Translations under genes and position numbers: made by a program | The notes under the pieces: model-generated | What the model was told of the DNA's origin: nothing | The model's database searches: none | What the model saw: the letters and a program-made list of their open reading frames with translations, nothing else | Source: Dactylonectria macrodidyma | Taxonomy: Eukaryota > Ascomycota > Sordariomycetes > Hypocreales > Nectriaceae | NCBI GenBank assembly: GCA_020744425.1 | Contig: JAGMUV010000008.1 | Location: 1,488,001 to 1,552,000 of the forward strand | Reading direction: 5' to 3' | Length of the DNA stretch: 64,000 nucleotides | Part shown: piece by piece, positions 35,305 through 46,641 of the stretch | Layout: each line of letters opens with the position of its first letter | How positions within the stretch are numbered: the stretch's first letter is position 1

Positions 35305-35933
35305 GTCGCCGCAGTCGTTTCTAGTTGCCTACCGAAGAAACGGTCAAAGGACTATTCATAATGAAGCACGAGCAAGCACCAGGCTGCACGAGGGACATGG
35401 GACATCAACCCAAACGATGCATTAGAAAGGCGAGACAAACGGCGGTTCTCTTATTGTTTCCTTTCCACCTTCATTCTTCCGTTGCAACTTATTTTTGACA
35501 TACTACGTCTACGACCACAGCCTCATCAATTTTTTTTTCCTATGTCTGGCGGGAGGGAGAAGCAGCGCAGTGCGGAACCATGTCGCGTGGTACGAAGGAC
35601 CGAGAGGAGGGTAGAATGTGCAGATAATGGCTGTTTTGGTTTTTAAAAAAAAAGACATGGATGATACCACCGCTGCATCGAGCATGCTTACGGTTTGATT
35701 TTACTTTTTCATTCTGTGATTCTCTTTGATGGAAACCCTCGAGTCGGGTCTCGTTTGTTTATTTTATCAGGTTGCACTTAGGGACTGGATGGGTTAGGTA
35801 GTAGGGATAGATACGATAGGATACAGAGTTGTCATTCTTCTCAGGTGTGCTTGTGTACAGCCGCATAATACGTGAGTGGTGGGCGTGAGCTGGTGTACAT
35901 TATAATACATTTATTTGCGACCGGTTGCTTGGT
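35305..35933. other. Convergent intergenic region, no gene seen
   Basis: These 629 bases lie between the 3' ends of MSS4 (plus) and COA6 (minus). They contain T-rich and A-rich runs (for example at 35528-35537 and 35641-35653), as expected for 3' untranslated regions. Confidence 0.6.
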
Positions 35934-36338
35934 TCACCTCCCCTTTTTCCTCTCCAGCAAGTCCTGGATGTCTTCCTTGCTCTTGCCCTTCTCGTCAGCG
36001 CCTCCCTCTGGCGCAAAGGTTGATGTGACGGCCATCTCCTGGGCTCCCTGGGCACGCAGCTCGTCAAGGCGCTTGCGCTTGGCGATGTCGGCGACGCGCC
36101 ACTGCTTAAAGTACTTGACCCAGGCGGCGGAGCAGTCGCGCTCGAAGTCGGCCGAGGGCTCCGGGCAGAGCTTGCGGGCGGCCGAGGCGTCCTTGTTGGC
36201 GTCGACGATGTTGTTGGCGTCGAGGCAGGCGAAGTAGGCGTCGCGGGCGGCCCAGCACACAGTGCGCTCCTGGCGGTTGGGGATGGCGGTGCCGGAGCGG
36301 ATGGCGTCACCGCGGGTGTCGGAGGAGAAGGGCCACAT
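35934..36338 (-). CDS. COA6: Cytochrome c oxidase assembly factor COA6
   Basis: Single exon, 134 residues, starting MWPFSSDTRG at the only suitable ATG. The twin-cysteine signature of COA6 is exact: Cys28 and Cys38 form a CX9C motif within VCWAARDAYFACLD, and Cys58 and Cys69 form a CX10C motif within KLCPEPSADFERDCSAAWV, followed by KYFKQWRVAD. These cysteines form two disulfides in a helical hairpin imported into the mitochondrial intermembrane space by the Mia40 pathway. COA6 helps deliver copper to the CuA site of Cox2 together with Sco1/Sco2. The charged C-terminal ~50 residues (EKGKSKEDIQDLLERKKGR) extend beyond the fold, as in other filamentous fungi. It is divergent from SYS1, 766 bases away. 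Confidence 0.93.
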   Translation of the reverse strand: MWPFSSDTRGDAIRSGTAIPNRQERTVCWAARDAYFACLDANNIVDANKDASAARKLCPEPSADFERDCSAAWVKYFKQWRVADIAKRKRLDELRAQGAQEMAVTSTFAPEGGADEKGKSKEDIQDLLERKKGR

Positions 36339-37104
36339 GGTGGGGGAGGTGGAGGTGAAGCTGTAGAGGATCGTGAGGATTGTGAAGCTTGTGAGGAGCT
36401 TCGCGGGGTGGTGTGGTGTAGTGTGGTTCTCGTGGGGGTTGGCGACGCGGCGTCAATTGGCCCGACGGGTCGCTAAATCCTCGAATGGAATATCTCCTTC
36501 GAGACGGCAGAGCAGAAACGGGTCGTCAATGCTCCCAATGAATGGCTACTCGAGGCGCGGATGCTGCGGGCTCTTGTATCGTGTCTCGCAACTACCCGCA
36601 CCAGCCATGACGGATCCCACACTGTGAGAAATGGAGGGCGGCAGAATCCCTGGGCGGTGAGCTAATGCACAGAAAGCGGGAAGCCGCAAGCCACATGTGT
36701 GGGGCGCGTCTGTGGCTTGGTGCACCGCAGATGGGTGGCTGGTGAGGGTCCAAAGTGTCCTCCTTCGCGGCGGCCTGGGGGGACCTGGAAGGCTTTCTTG
36801 CAAACGCCCTTCGTCATCTCCCTCGTCCAACCCTGCGAGCTGGGGGGGTTTTTCTTATCCTTTCCACTTCATCTCCTGTGTCATCCAGCATCCGGACTGT
36901 GTTTCGTTTCTTTGCTCCGTCGCCGCCCAATTCGCCGTTCGGGATAGAACCACTCCGTACAAGGCTCCCACGTGCCACCCGTTGAGGCGCAACAACCTTC
37001 GAAGACCACGAGACATGCTCGCCCGATAACCGCTCCTCTCTCAAACAAATCACCAGCGCCGTTTCCCTTCCGACACCTCTCTGCTCTCCTCTACCGCCTC
37101 ACCA
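36339..37104. other. Divergent promoter region between COA6 and SYS1
   Basis: These 766 bases contain the promoters of COA6 (minus) and SYS1 (plus). The bases just before the SYS1 ATG are CT-rich. No separate gene is supported; overlapping short frames here differ in all readings. Confidence 0.55.
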
Positions 37105-37812
37105 ATGGCCCGACGCCGCAGACCCCCCCGGGCCGGCGCACTGACGGAGCTGCCGCCGCTCAAGATCGCCTCGCAAATCGTCGCGCTGCAGGCGCTGTAC
37201 TATGCGGCCGCCCTAATACTCTTCCTGTTCACCGCGCTGGTGGCCGGGTCCGGCTTCAGCTTCGGGCTGGTGTTTGGCTGGGAGTCGGTGCGCGGCGACA
37301 CCACGGCCGGGTGGATGGCGGCCTTTGTGTGGGTACTTGACGGAGGATTGTGCATGTAAGTTAGAACAAAGCACGGGAGGCCACTGGTGTGCTCTACAAT
37401 CGCTAACTCTTCCAGGGCCGTTGCTCTCGTCGTCCTCATCGCCCGCAGCAAGCTCGTCCCCGACTTCGCCATCACCATCCACTTCCTCCACCTCGTTGTC
37501 ACCTCGCTCTACAACGGCCGCATCCCGCGCAACGCCATGTGGTGGGCCACCATGCTCGCCTCCTCCGCACTGTCCGCCGGCCTCGGCATCTGGGGCTGTC
37601 AGTACCGCGAGCTGCAGCCCGTCTTCTTCGGTGGCCGCCGCATCCTCGGCAACGCACCCGCCGCCACCGGCAATCAGGCCTCCGAGGGCGCCGGCGAAGA
37701 CGGACCGGTCGAGGGCGACGAGGAGATGGGTTTCTCGCGTGGCCGCGGCAGGGGTAGGGGCAGGGACGGCGCCGGAGAGTACGAAATGGCTCAGATGGAG
37801 CCCGAGAGGTGA
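37105..37812 (+). CDS. SYS1: Golgi integral membrane protein SYS1
   Basis: Exons 37105-37355 and 37416-37812, with a 60-base intron (GTAAGT donor, CTTCCAG acceptor) that splits the methionine codon of GGLCMAVAL; 215 residues. Four membrane segments are visible: IVALQALYYAAALILFLFTA, AGWMAAFVWVLDGGLC and onward, FAITIHFLHLVVTSLY, and WWATMLASSALSAGLGIWG. The family motifs ASQIVALQALYY, LVPDFAITIHFLH and MWWATM are in place. The cytosolic tail is Gly/Glu-rich with repeated arginine-glycine. Sys1 recruits the GTPase Arl3 to the trans-Golgi, which in turn brings Arl1 and golgins for endosome-to-Golgi traffic. The gene converges on CFT2. Confidence 0.93.
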
Positions 37813-38233
37813 ACTGTTTTATGGGTTTTGCGTCAAGTATAGAATAGGGGCTTCTCACGCGTTGGTATAGCGTGCATTGTCGGGCGTTGGGGCGCTGTGT
37901 CTCGAACTGGTCATCTTTATTCCTAGGGGGGCGCGCAACCTGCCGTATTATCGAGGGTTGTAAAGGCGCGGGAAACGGGCACTTGTGATAGAATACATGT
38001 CATTGGCATAGTACCAAGGGACGAATCGGGTCAATCTTGTCTGTAACGAAATGCTGGAACCCAACCGCTTGTGTCGAAATGTCGGCGCCAGTGTCTCTAT
38101 CGACGGATATCCTTCGAGCCCACCCACCATAAGCTCCCTTTTATTGTGCGTGTCTCCCAATACATACATAACGTACAAATGCGCCGTTTCCGTAATATCC
38201 CAATGGCTTGCAATCGACCTGGCTGTCTATCGT
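37813..38233. other. Convergent intergenic region, no gene seen
   Basis: These 421 bases hold the 3' ends of SYS1 (plus) and CFT2 (minus). No coding frame is supported. Confidence 0.6.
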
Positions 38234-41128
38234 CTAGGCACCCGCCACGACGGCCAGGTTGTCGTATATAACTCTGCGCACCTCGTAAAAGGTGGTGCGG
38301 CGTCCGGTGGTCGGCAGGCCCACGCTCTCGACCTCGACGCGTCCGGCGGCCGTCTTGCGGACAGCGACAGTGCCATCGACGACGAGCGTACCTTCGCCGC
38401 GGAACTCGGCGCCATGACCGGCGGCCTGCATGGCGCGACGGAGGTCAGCGAGTCGTAAGTCGCCGACGTGTAGAGGCTGGGCGGCAGAGCGCACGGCCGA
38501 GACGAGGTTGGACGGGAGAACGTCGAGAGTCGGCAGGGCTGGCTGGCCGTTGGTGAGGGCGGTCGAGACGGCTGTGGGCTCCGTCTTTTGACGCTTGTTG
38601 GCAGTGTCCTCGTCTGCGTTGTCGAGGTGCGTGGCCAGCAGCTGACCGGTGATGGTGACGATGCCGAGCCCGCGGACGTTCTGCCACTTAATCTTCTTAA
38701 CGAGGGGATCGGCCAGCTTGACGACCCAGGCGTTGGTGTCGACGCTGGCATCGACGGCCACGCCGACCTCGGGCGTGTAGACGTCGACAGCACGCTCGCC
38801 GTTGGCACCGAGAGCCTTGCGGCAGTCTTCGGCCAGCTCGAGCGTCTCGTCGCGGCTGCCTCCCACCAAGATGAGCTTGCGCGGCTGGATCAGTGGGATC
38901 AGCATGTTGAGACTGCGCTTGTCGTGCAAGCCGCTAAAGTCGACAAAAGCGATGCGCAGGTTGGCCGTGACCGTCTCCGCCTGGTACACGAGCTTGCATG
39001 GGCCCGTGGGTTCGTTAGATTCGGCATCCTCAACGGCGTCCAGCTCATCCGGCACGAAGCCGTCGCCAGGGCCGTCGCCGTCCTCTACGGATCCAGCACG
39101 CCCGGTCTGGTTCCGCTTGTTGCCGCCAGGACCGCTCTTTGCCACGTCATCCCACTTGCGCTTCTTGCCCAGCTTGTCGTCCATGGCCGCCAGGTTTGCG
39201 GCGTCGGCGTTGTCCTCCTCCTTTTCCTCTGCTCGCAGATAGTCCTCGGGCCGGATCAGCTCTCCAAAGTCGTCGTTGCGTCGCCGCCGGATGGCAACGG
39301 GAAACGACCTCTCCCTGCCCTTTTTCCCTCTCGAGTCGAAATCGTACACGTTCTTCTTCTTGATGAGCACGTTAATACCGAGATCTTCGTCCTTGAGCAC
39401 CACATTCTTGCGGCCGACTTGGCCGAGGGTGGTCGACACGTTCAGCGCCTTTCCTTGCTGCTCGCCGTCTTCGTCTTCTGAATCGGATGACGACTCGGAC
39501 GAGGCGTCGTCCACGACGTCGGCTGATGCTTCGAGGGCCGACGCTCCACCGCTCTGCTGCGTCGCCTGGAGCTGTCTCTGCGTGGCCAACCACTGCTGGT
39601 ATACGGACAGCTCTTCTCCTTCCAGAGCCTGGCGCTGGGCCTCTTTAATCTCCAGTTCGCGGCCGCCAGCGTACACGAGTTCAATATCACCGCTTTCGCT
39701 CTGCTCCACTGCCATACCGTCTCTCTTTTCCTTCCACCAGTCCCAAAGCGTCCTTGCGATAGACGGCTTGTCGTCTTTAGCCAGCCCAGGCTTGTCCGTT
39801 AAGATGACCAGATTCCTCGAGTCCTTTGCCAGCCCCCGGATTAGATCCTTGGAAAATCCCCACTCGATGCTGGTGTCGCTCGCCAGGATAACTCGACCCT
39901 CTGTCGCGCCATTCTCAGCTTGGTGGCTCAACAAGCGCTCGATCTGGGCCTTACGCTCCAGCAATCGCAGGTACTTGAAATCCAACGGCCCTCCCTCCTT
40001 TTTTCCAGTCGCGCCGTTGACCTTTCGCTGGTCCTCGGCAAAGGCTTCGAATTCTTGAACGATGCTGTCATCCATCCACTCTAGCATACTCCGCGCGTAC
40101 CGCATTGTGCTGGACATGTTACGACCCGCGAGATACAGTTTAGCTGACTTGAGGACGCTCTCGGCGGATGCAGCATCGGCCCTCCAAGCGTGCTCCAGGA
40201 GATACGACAGCTCTAGTACTCGGGCGCTCGAGTCCACCGGGATCAAGACGGTTCCTCCCCGTGTAACGCAAGCTTTGATGGTGTCAATTAGCTGTTCGTC
40301 TCGCTTGGTTCGACCTCCAGCCTGGGCATTCCTATCTGACCCACGGCTACTGCAAATCAAAGCGGTAGGCTTGCGCAGTTGTTCGATAACCTCGGCACCA
40401 CCACCTCCGGCGCCTCCCAACCAGGCCGCACCCGCAAAGACATTTTCACGGGCCTGATTCCAATCCACCGCATAAACAATGGATTCCAACCCGTGTTGGA
40501 TGTGCCATATCGTGCCACCGAGCGTGTGTCCTGAATTGTATGCTGTAATAGTCAACCCATTGAGGGGGGGCGAAAAGGGAGATGGCAGAGGTTGATGCGG
40601 TTGTGAGTATTTGAGAGGTTGGATCAAGGAAAAGTAGCGCGCAATGTCCTCGGGGGTCGGCGATTGTAGCAATAGGTTCTGCGCGTTCGCCGCGGTCTGA
40701 GAGAATGAATATGCCGACTCGGAAAGCCAGCTCTGAGGGATCGTGGTCGCGGCGGCGGGTGTCGACGAATACAGGTCCTGGATGAGAGTGCGGCCTAGAT
40801 CGATAACTGGTCGCGTCGCATATACGGGAATGCGCGTAAACTGAGGAATGTTCTTGCAGCAATGAGCGTATGCGGCGAGATGCGACGCCGTCGCGTGGGT
40901 GACGAGAATCAGCGAAAGAGTCGTCACTTGTCTGCCAGCCAGTCAGCATCGCCCCGTTTACCAGCACATCCACGGCGCATACTTTTCAATATCCTTGAGC
41001 TTCTCCACGTCAAACGACTCGTCCCAGCCCAAGTCGACGAGGACCTTGACCCCTCCGTCAAGCTCGAGGAGAGACTGCGAGGCGGGCGAATCGGACAGGG
41101 CGCCCTGGAGCGGGCAAAAGGTGAACAT
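38234..41128 (-). CDS. CFT2: Cleavage and polyadenylation factor subunit CFT2 (CPSF100)
   Basis: Exons 41128-40983 and 40931-38234 with a 51-base intron (GTATGC donor, CAG acceptor) give 947 residues. The start is MFTFCPLQGALSDSP. The N-terminal metallo-β-lactamase fold has LDGGVKVLVDLGWDE and LSLILVTHATASHLAAYAHCCK. A β-CASP domain follows (NSGHTLGGTIWHIQHG, YAVDWNQARENVF), then CPSF100-specific sequence with acidic inserts (SSESSSDSEDEDGE; KEEDNADAANLAAMDDKLGKKRK) and a conserved C-terminal domain. The zinc-ligand motif of the active nuclease CPSF73 (HxHxDH) is degenerate here, as expected for CPSF100, which is a non-catalytic partner of CPSF73/Ysh1 in pre-mRNA 3'-end cleavage. The 297-codon open frame on the opposite strand at 38588-39481 is a shadow. 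Confidence 0.95.
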
Positions 41129-42847
41129 GGTGGGCGCTGCACGGGTATCAAATGGGTCTCTTCAGCATGGTCGCAATAGATGCTCGATTGCGAAAGATGA
41201 AAATCCGTGTCTCTTTGCTTAGGGCGCTGTCGTCATGACGTTTTTGGCAACAATGAATCTGAGTCGAGTCGCGTAGAAAGCTTCCAAGGATCCTGGCTTA
41301 GATCCAGCCTAGTGCAGGGGAGGGAGCTGTGGCCGGGTCGGTGAAACTATTCTGCGATTGCGCCGGGCTACCCTACACATGAAATGGACTTCAAACCAAG
41401 TCGAGGACTCCGATGAAAGTCACTACCTACGCAAGGAACTATGAGTCCGTGTTTGAGGCAAATACTCTCATTTTTGAAGTATGCACTAATCGTTTTTCTA
41501 CTGCGCCGTGAGCAATGGGTTGTGGAGTGAAAATAATGCCTGGCTCAGTCGTCTTCAGCCTGACGGGAAGCTTGGGATGTGGAAAGTCAAATCTTCTTAT
41601 TATAAACATCCAACTCTTCATAATAGCGCTTGATTGACGATCCGTACGACTACGGCTAGTTCTTGTGCGTGGTGTGTCTACTGCAGCCGGACGATAATCA
41701 AAACCACAAGACGGCTCATCGCCTCTTGGACTACCCCGATTGCTCAACAAACAACAGAACAACTACACCAAGTTTAGCATCTTCCGTGGTATCCCCCGTT
41801 TGAAACAAGCCTCATATCCGTCGAACTAGCCAGTTAAATTCATCAATAGCGTCTTGTAGGTCCATCACTCGAAATCACCCAAACACCAAATTCACACGCC
41901 CCAACTTGATGATACATTCACCCATTCGTGATACACTCACCCATGCATCGAAATACTGCAAAGCATACGTAAAAAACACACCATAGAATAGCCACGGTCT
42001 CCATTCATCTATTGACTCACCGGCACGAGAGCTAAAAAAAGACGCCATCCCAGAAGACGCACTTCAGCTCAGCCTCTCTCACAACCTCACAAATGACACC
42101 CGCCACGCCCACGATGAAACAAACTCCCCAGCCGAAAAAGCTCCCTATTACGACGTCTCCCGAGTAGCTGGCGCGGTCCTCTTTACATAGTATCAACAAT
42201 AGTCTATCAATTAGTAGCTCCCTCCCGGCTGAATTCTTTTACCCTCCCCGCTCTAACGGTCTACGATGACGCGGCCTCCACGCGGCGCCCAGCTGGTCGG
42301 TTCGGACGGCGCCTGCGAGTCCATGGGATGCTAATAGTCGACTCAGGAATGCGGTTGCAGGGACCATGGGAACGGTAATTAACAGGGATGCTTCGAGGTG
42401 GGATTCAACACCCCGGACTGGCTAGGTGGCTGTCGTAAGCTTATCTGCAAACCTAGTGTCAATCTCACCCCAAACATGCCACGACGAAACAGTTGCAAAA
42501 ATAATACCAAATGATTGACATTCATATGTTTGTTGTATTGCTATGTAGACTACAACCCATGATATCCTCGAATCGTCACCGACGATGTCCGTAACACCGT
42601 AAAAAACCGGCATATCTTTGATACTACCGCCTTGCAAAACACCAGTCCCCTTTGATGGTCGTGATAATATCCGCTCAATGCAACCGCGGCAAATCCCCTG
42701 CCGCCCTGTAAATTCCAGACGCCGTGACAATGCATGAGACAAAAGTGAAATGCTGAATGATCCATGAGCCTCTCAGAGCCCAATCCCCAACACCGTGATA
42801 CAGGCTTGTACTTAGGACTTGTGGTCGAGTACGTCTGTTGCATCCCC
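41129..42847. other. Intergenic region upstream of CFT2, no gene seen
   Basis: About 1.7 kb between the CFT2 start and the Pac2 stop. The stretch from ~41380 to 42850 is AT-richer than the coding regions and has only short open frames (up to ~107 codons) without coding character. It should contain the CFT2 promoter and the 3' untranslated region of the WOPR gene. Confidence 0.55.
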
Positions 42848-44152
42848 CTAGATGCAAAACTTGCGATCCAACATCCTCAATGCTCGTGCATCCTCGCTCA
42901 CTCCACCCTTCTCTAGGCCGCAGATGCCATTGGCTCTGGGGCTGCTTCCTGCACTGCCCGTTGTGGCGGCGTTGTTGCTACCAGTCTCACTGCTAGCAGG
43001 GGTGGGGTGCAGGAGAGCTGAGAGGCTGGCCTTGTTACCAGAAGTTGTTGGCACATCTGCCGAGTGAGAACTTCGGGGAGGGCTGACGCTGAGCGCGCGG
43101 TTAGGAGGCGTGCTGATTGCTGCGAGAGAACTGTTTGAAGCACCGCTGGTGACGGCACCGAGAGCGGGAAGTGGTCCCTGTTGACCCCGGTTTCCGGTTA
43201 GGCGAGGATCGAGAATTGCACTCTGAGCAGCAGCCTGGAGATGCTCACGAGGCGAGTCCTGTCGAGGCAGTGGGGTGTGAGTGTAGTGAGGCGAAGGATG
43301 CTGAGGGTAAGAAACAGCAGCCGGCTTTGCGTGTGGGGGCGGGAGGGTCGTTCGCTGGTCGTACGGTGCCCGATGCTCGTATGGTGGAGGAGGCAACGGG
43401 ATTTGTGAGACTTGGGGAGGGAGCTGGTGGTGACCAGACTGGTGGTAAGGGGCTGCGTATTGGCCATACGGAGGCGTGGCCACGGGCGAAGGAGGCCAGG
43501 CGTATCCAGGTTGTCCGTATGGAGGGGCATAAGGGTGATGGGGATGTTGAGGTGCCACCATGAAAGGAGGCTGTTGCATTGGAGCTCGTGTGAGGGCGGG
43601 AGTCGGGTTTGACTCTCCCATACTGGACTCCGGGTACATGCCCTTGACAGGGACGATGCCTCGCAGAGAAGGGTCGGAAGTCGGCTGAGGTAGGTCGGGC
43701 TGGCCGGGCTGTGGTCGGGAGTAGTACGAGATGAGATGGAGGTGTTGGCCAGTGGAGGTGGTGATGCTAAAGGACTGCTTCATAAGACCGTCGGCCTTGT
43801 ATCGATATCCCTCAGGCTCGCCGTCATCTTGGTCCTCGTCGCTACCGCGGCCAGAGTCGGGCGTCTTGCCGGCGTTTCGTCGACCGGAGAAGCCACCACC
43901 TCGCTTGCCCTCCATTTCGCGGTAGGTCAAGAAGCTACCAGACACTCGGCTGGCGCTCCACGACTTGCCGTCGGTCCATCGTCGCATGCCGGCTTCTCGC
44001 TCATCCCAGACAAAGACGGAGCCGGATCGAATTGATTGCCTTTCCTTCTCAGAGAGTCGTCGTTGGACTCGGGGCAGGACGCCCAATCGGCAAGCCTCAA
44101 ACAGCCGAATGGCGTCGGCGGGGGTTCGTACGTAACCGTGATATGTTTCCAT
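42848..44152 (-). CDS. Pac2-type WOPR (Gti1/Pac2 family) transcription factor
   Basis: Single exon of 434 residues. I start at the ATG at 44152 (METYHGYVRTPADAI); the frame is open for three more codons upstream, but only from a TTG. The WOPR DNA-binding fold is complete. Its first half contains FEACRLGVLPRVQRRLSEKE, SGSVFVWDE, GMRRWTDGKSWSASRVSG and FLTYREMEGK. After an acidic Gly-rich insert (~residues 85-115) the second half has YKADGLMKQSFSI and TGQHLHLISYYS. The C-terminal half is Pro/Gln/Ser/His-rich, as in activators of this family. The spelling of the first half is closer to Pac2 than to Wor1/Ryp1/Sge1, the family members that control white-opaque switching, dimorphism and virulence. 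Fission-yeast Pac2 regulates the start of sexual development independently of cAMP. The gene has an unusually long upstream region. Confidence 0.93.
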   Translation of the reverse strand: METYHGYVRTPADAIRLFEACRLGVLPRVQRRLSEKERQSIRSGSVFVWDEREAGMRRWTDGKSWSASRVSGSFLTYREMEGKRGGGFSGRRNAGKTPDSGRGSDEDQDDGEPEGYRYKADGLMKQSFSITTSTGQHLHLISYYSRPQPGQPDLPQPTSDPSLRGIVPVKGMYPESSMGESNPTPALTRAPMQQPPFMVAPQHPHHPYAPPYGQPGYAWPPSPVATPPYGQYAAPYHQSGHHQLPPQVSQIPLPPPPYEHRAPYDQRTTLPPPHAKPAAVSYPQHPSPHYTHTPLPRQDSPREHLQAAAQSAILDPRLTGNRGQQGPLPALGAVTSGASNSSLAAISTPPNRALSVSPPRSSHSADVPTTSGNKASLSALLHPTPASSETGSNNAATTGSAGSSPRANGICGLEKGGVSEDARALRMLDRKFCI

Positions 44153-44350
44153 CTTGTCCAAGAGGAGAGGGTCTGGGTTCTGTAGTTGCCGCAGTTTGGC
44201 GGTTGTAAGTGCTCCTGGCGTAAGCGCAGGAGCTGGACGGGCGCAGAGCCTTTATAAGAAGAATCCCTCCGTGAGAACTAGTGTCCGACTTCCACGCGGC
44301 GCCCCACCAGATCTAATCGGGCCAGGACTGTATGCGGATATGCGTATTTT

Positions 44351-44362
44351 GTTGGCGCCAAC
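44351..44362. promoter_or_regulatory. Perfect palindrome GTTGGCGCCAAC in the Pac2-type promoter
   Basis: A 12-base perfect palindrome lies 199 bases upstream of the WOPR gene ATG. It contains TTGGCGCCAA, which resembles an E2F-type site in other eukaryotes. No fungal factor is assigned; a role is inference from position and symmetry. Confidence 0.4.
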
Positions 44363-45042
44363 TCCACAAGGGCCAAAAGACTGAGCGGAATTCGTGTGTC
44401 TCCACCGATGGGCGTGGGCTGCTGCGTAGGTTTCTTGGCGTTTCTGGGAGGGTTGGCAAGGCAAGAGTTTGGACAAGCCAGCTGCGCACAAGGTCGAAAC
44501 GCAGCCAAGCCAATCAAGTCACCCGGGGGTGTCGTCGGATTGTGGGTGGGCTGAACAGCCGGGACTAATGTGGTGATGACGAGTCAGTATTGGAGAGCCA
44601 ATGTTGGATGATCACGGCAGGCTTGGCAGATGATGCTTGGCGAGAAAGGCTTGGCAATGCTAGGCAGTCTGGGCGGAAGTACCCAAGGACGAGAGAGTGC
44701 AAGGACAGAGATGGGCAAAGCTTGCAAGGGTAACGGGGTGAGTGCGTAGGAGGAGCACGTATGCCCTATATACGTAGTAATGCTGATACAAAGGCGCACA
44801 CCCGTGTGCCGTACCGTAACACCCAGTGCTGTACAGGCAGAACAAAAGGCAGGGGTTAGAGCCTCGACTCCCTTGAGGAAGAGTGCCGTCGGAGCCGATG
44901 CTGTGGGGATCCACTCGACTAAAATTTCCCAGAGATTGAGTGTGTTTGCCGCTTGGCGATGTGCATGACGACGTCCAAGAACCATTGACAAGCCTCTGGG
45001 GTAATTCCACGCTCTTGGCACCGGAGAGACCGAACTGAGCAT

Positions 45043-45066
45043 GAGCCAAAGAGCGAGCCAAAGAGC
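45043..45066. repeat. Perfect tandem duplication of a 12-mer
   Basis: GAGCCAAAGAGC occurs twice back to back and is followed by AGGAGCCAAG, a partial third copy. It lies ~900 bases upstream of the WOPR gene. Confidence 0.85.
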
Positions 45067-46641
45067 AGGAGCCAAGTTGACAAACGATGCGGCTCCGACT
45101 TGTGATTTTGATCGCCGCCTGTCGTGGGATAAAAGGAATACAAAGTTGCCAAATGCCAAGAGGCCAGGGGCCGTTGAACCGGGGTCACCGAGTGCCCAAA
45201 ATGCAAAGAAAAACACACCAAACTTGATAAAAAGGAATTACGTACCTATTGGATTTGGCGTGAGAATCAAAGACGCTGATCTTTGTACGCAGAGCTTGAA
45301 GCTTGAAGCAGGCGTAACAAGGTGCTCGGTGCAACAATGTCAAAGAGAGTTCGACAATGTATGGAAATGCTGGCCAAGAGTTCGGTTAACAGGGTCTCTT
45401 TGAAGGCGTCCTTGGCCAAGTACGAAAGCAGAATGGGGGGGCCAAAGAGCTAGATAAGGTTGCGAAGAATGGTCAAGAATGGCAAGACTGAGGATTGGGA
45501 GGTGGTGGATAACTCGGCGACACATGGCCGGCCGTGTGGAGATGGACGGAGCACGGCAGAGCCAAGAGGGAGTGCGAGTGCGCCTAGAGGGCGTGTGAGA
45601 GAGCTTCTGGGGTGTGTCTGGTGGACCAGCTGGGTGTGGTTACAACCAGGGTTGGGAGGGTTGATCAGGACAAGCTTTTGGAAGCCGACCCACTGTCAAG
45701 GGGTCAAGAGTGAGGGATGACGATGCAGGGCGTGACAGGGCAAGCCGCAGCGGAATGTGGGAACGCTGGCTGGCTGAATAGGTAGTGGGAAAGAAGAGGG
45801 CCTGGACGGATGAAGCGGCGCGCAAGCTCACCACTGGTGTCTCGAGTCCGTCAGGGCATCTGCGAGTCTGGAACACCCAGAGGCTAGTCTGTGGTGTTGT
45901 GAATCGTCAACAAGCCGTGGGGGAGGCGCTTGCTGAACCTGCCGGTCGTCCGTCCGGCGCTGCAGCTGAAATATCGTCGGCTCGTCTGCAGCGCCTTTGT
46001 CTGCAGCAGCGTGCGCCGTCTTTGTTTAGATTATATTCTGTACCCAGGCGAGGGCTTTTTGGCTTGAGGTTCGAGGGGGGTCAAGTTAAGGTGGGAAGTA
46101 AGACTTGGCGCCTGTTCCCCCGGCTTGATGCTTGTTTTTTGTTGTTGTTTTTGGCCTCAGGAAGCCACCACCTAAATTTGTGTGAATGGGTACAGGACTA
46201 AGGTAGCAAGAGCTTGCTCTTTGACAATAATGGCACTCGTCAATCTTTCTTTTTTTTTTGTCACTTCCAACAAGTGCACCTTTGATTTGTAGGAAGAATA
46301 AATAGGATATACTCTCAATTACCTACTCCTTGTGTGCCCCATTCCGGCACTCCAGACCCGGTCGCCAGTGCGCGTATTCAGCCAGGACCTAGGTGGATCA
46401 GACCATCCTCCAACTGGGCGATATCTTCAAGCCGCCTTGCCGGTCACCCCAAATTGCTTGTGTCACTGAAACAGCTTCTGACGACACTGATAGCGACGAC
46501 GAACCACAGGGCGATGGCGTCTACTATTGGGTGTCCGCTGGAAACACAAACGCTAGCCAAAATAGGGGCATCGAACAAGAAACAGACGTTGCTTCGTGGT
46601 TGACTCGTTGAGGGAAAAACGAGGCATATTCTATGTACCTG

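Noticed and set aside
38588..39481. 297-codon plus-strand open frame opposite CFT2
   Set aside because: Shadow of the minus-strand CFT2 frame; no domain resemblance.
44153..44161. Three-codon N-terminal extension of the WOPR protein
   Set aside because: It would start at TTG; the ATG at 44152 gives the METYHGYV start expected for Pac2-type proteins.
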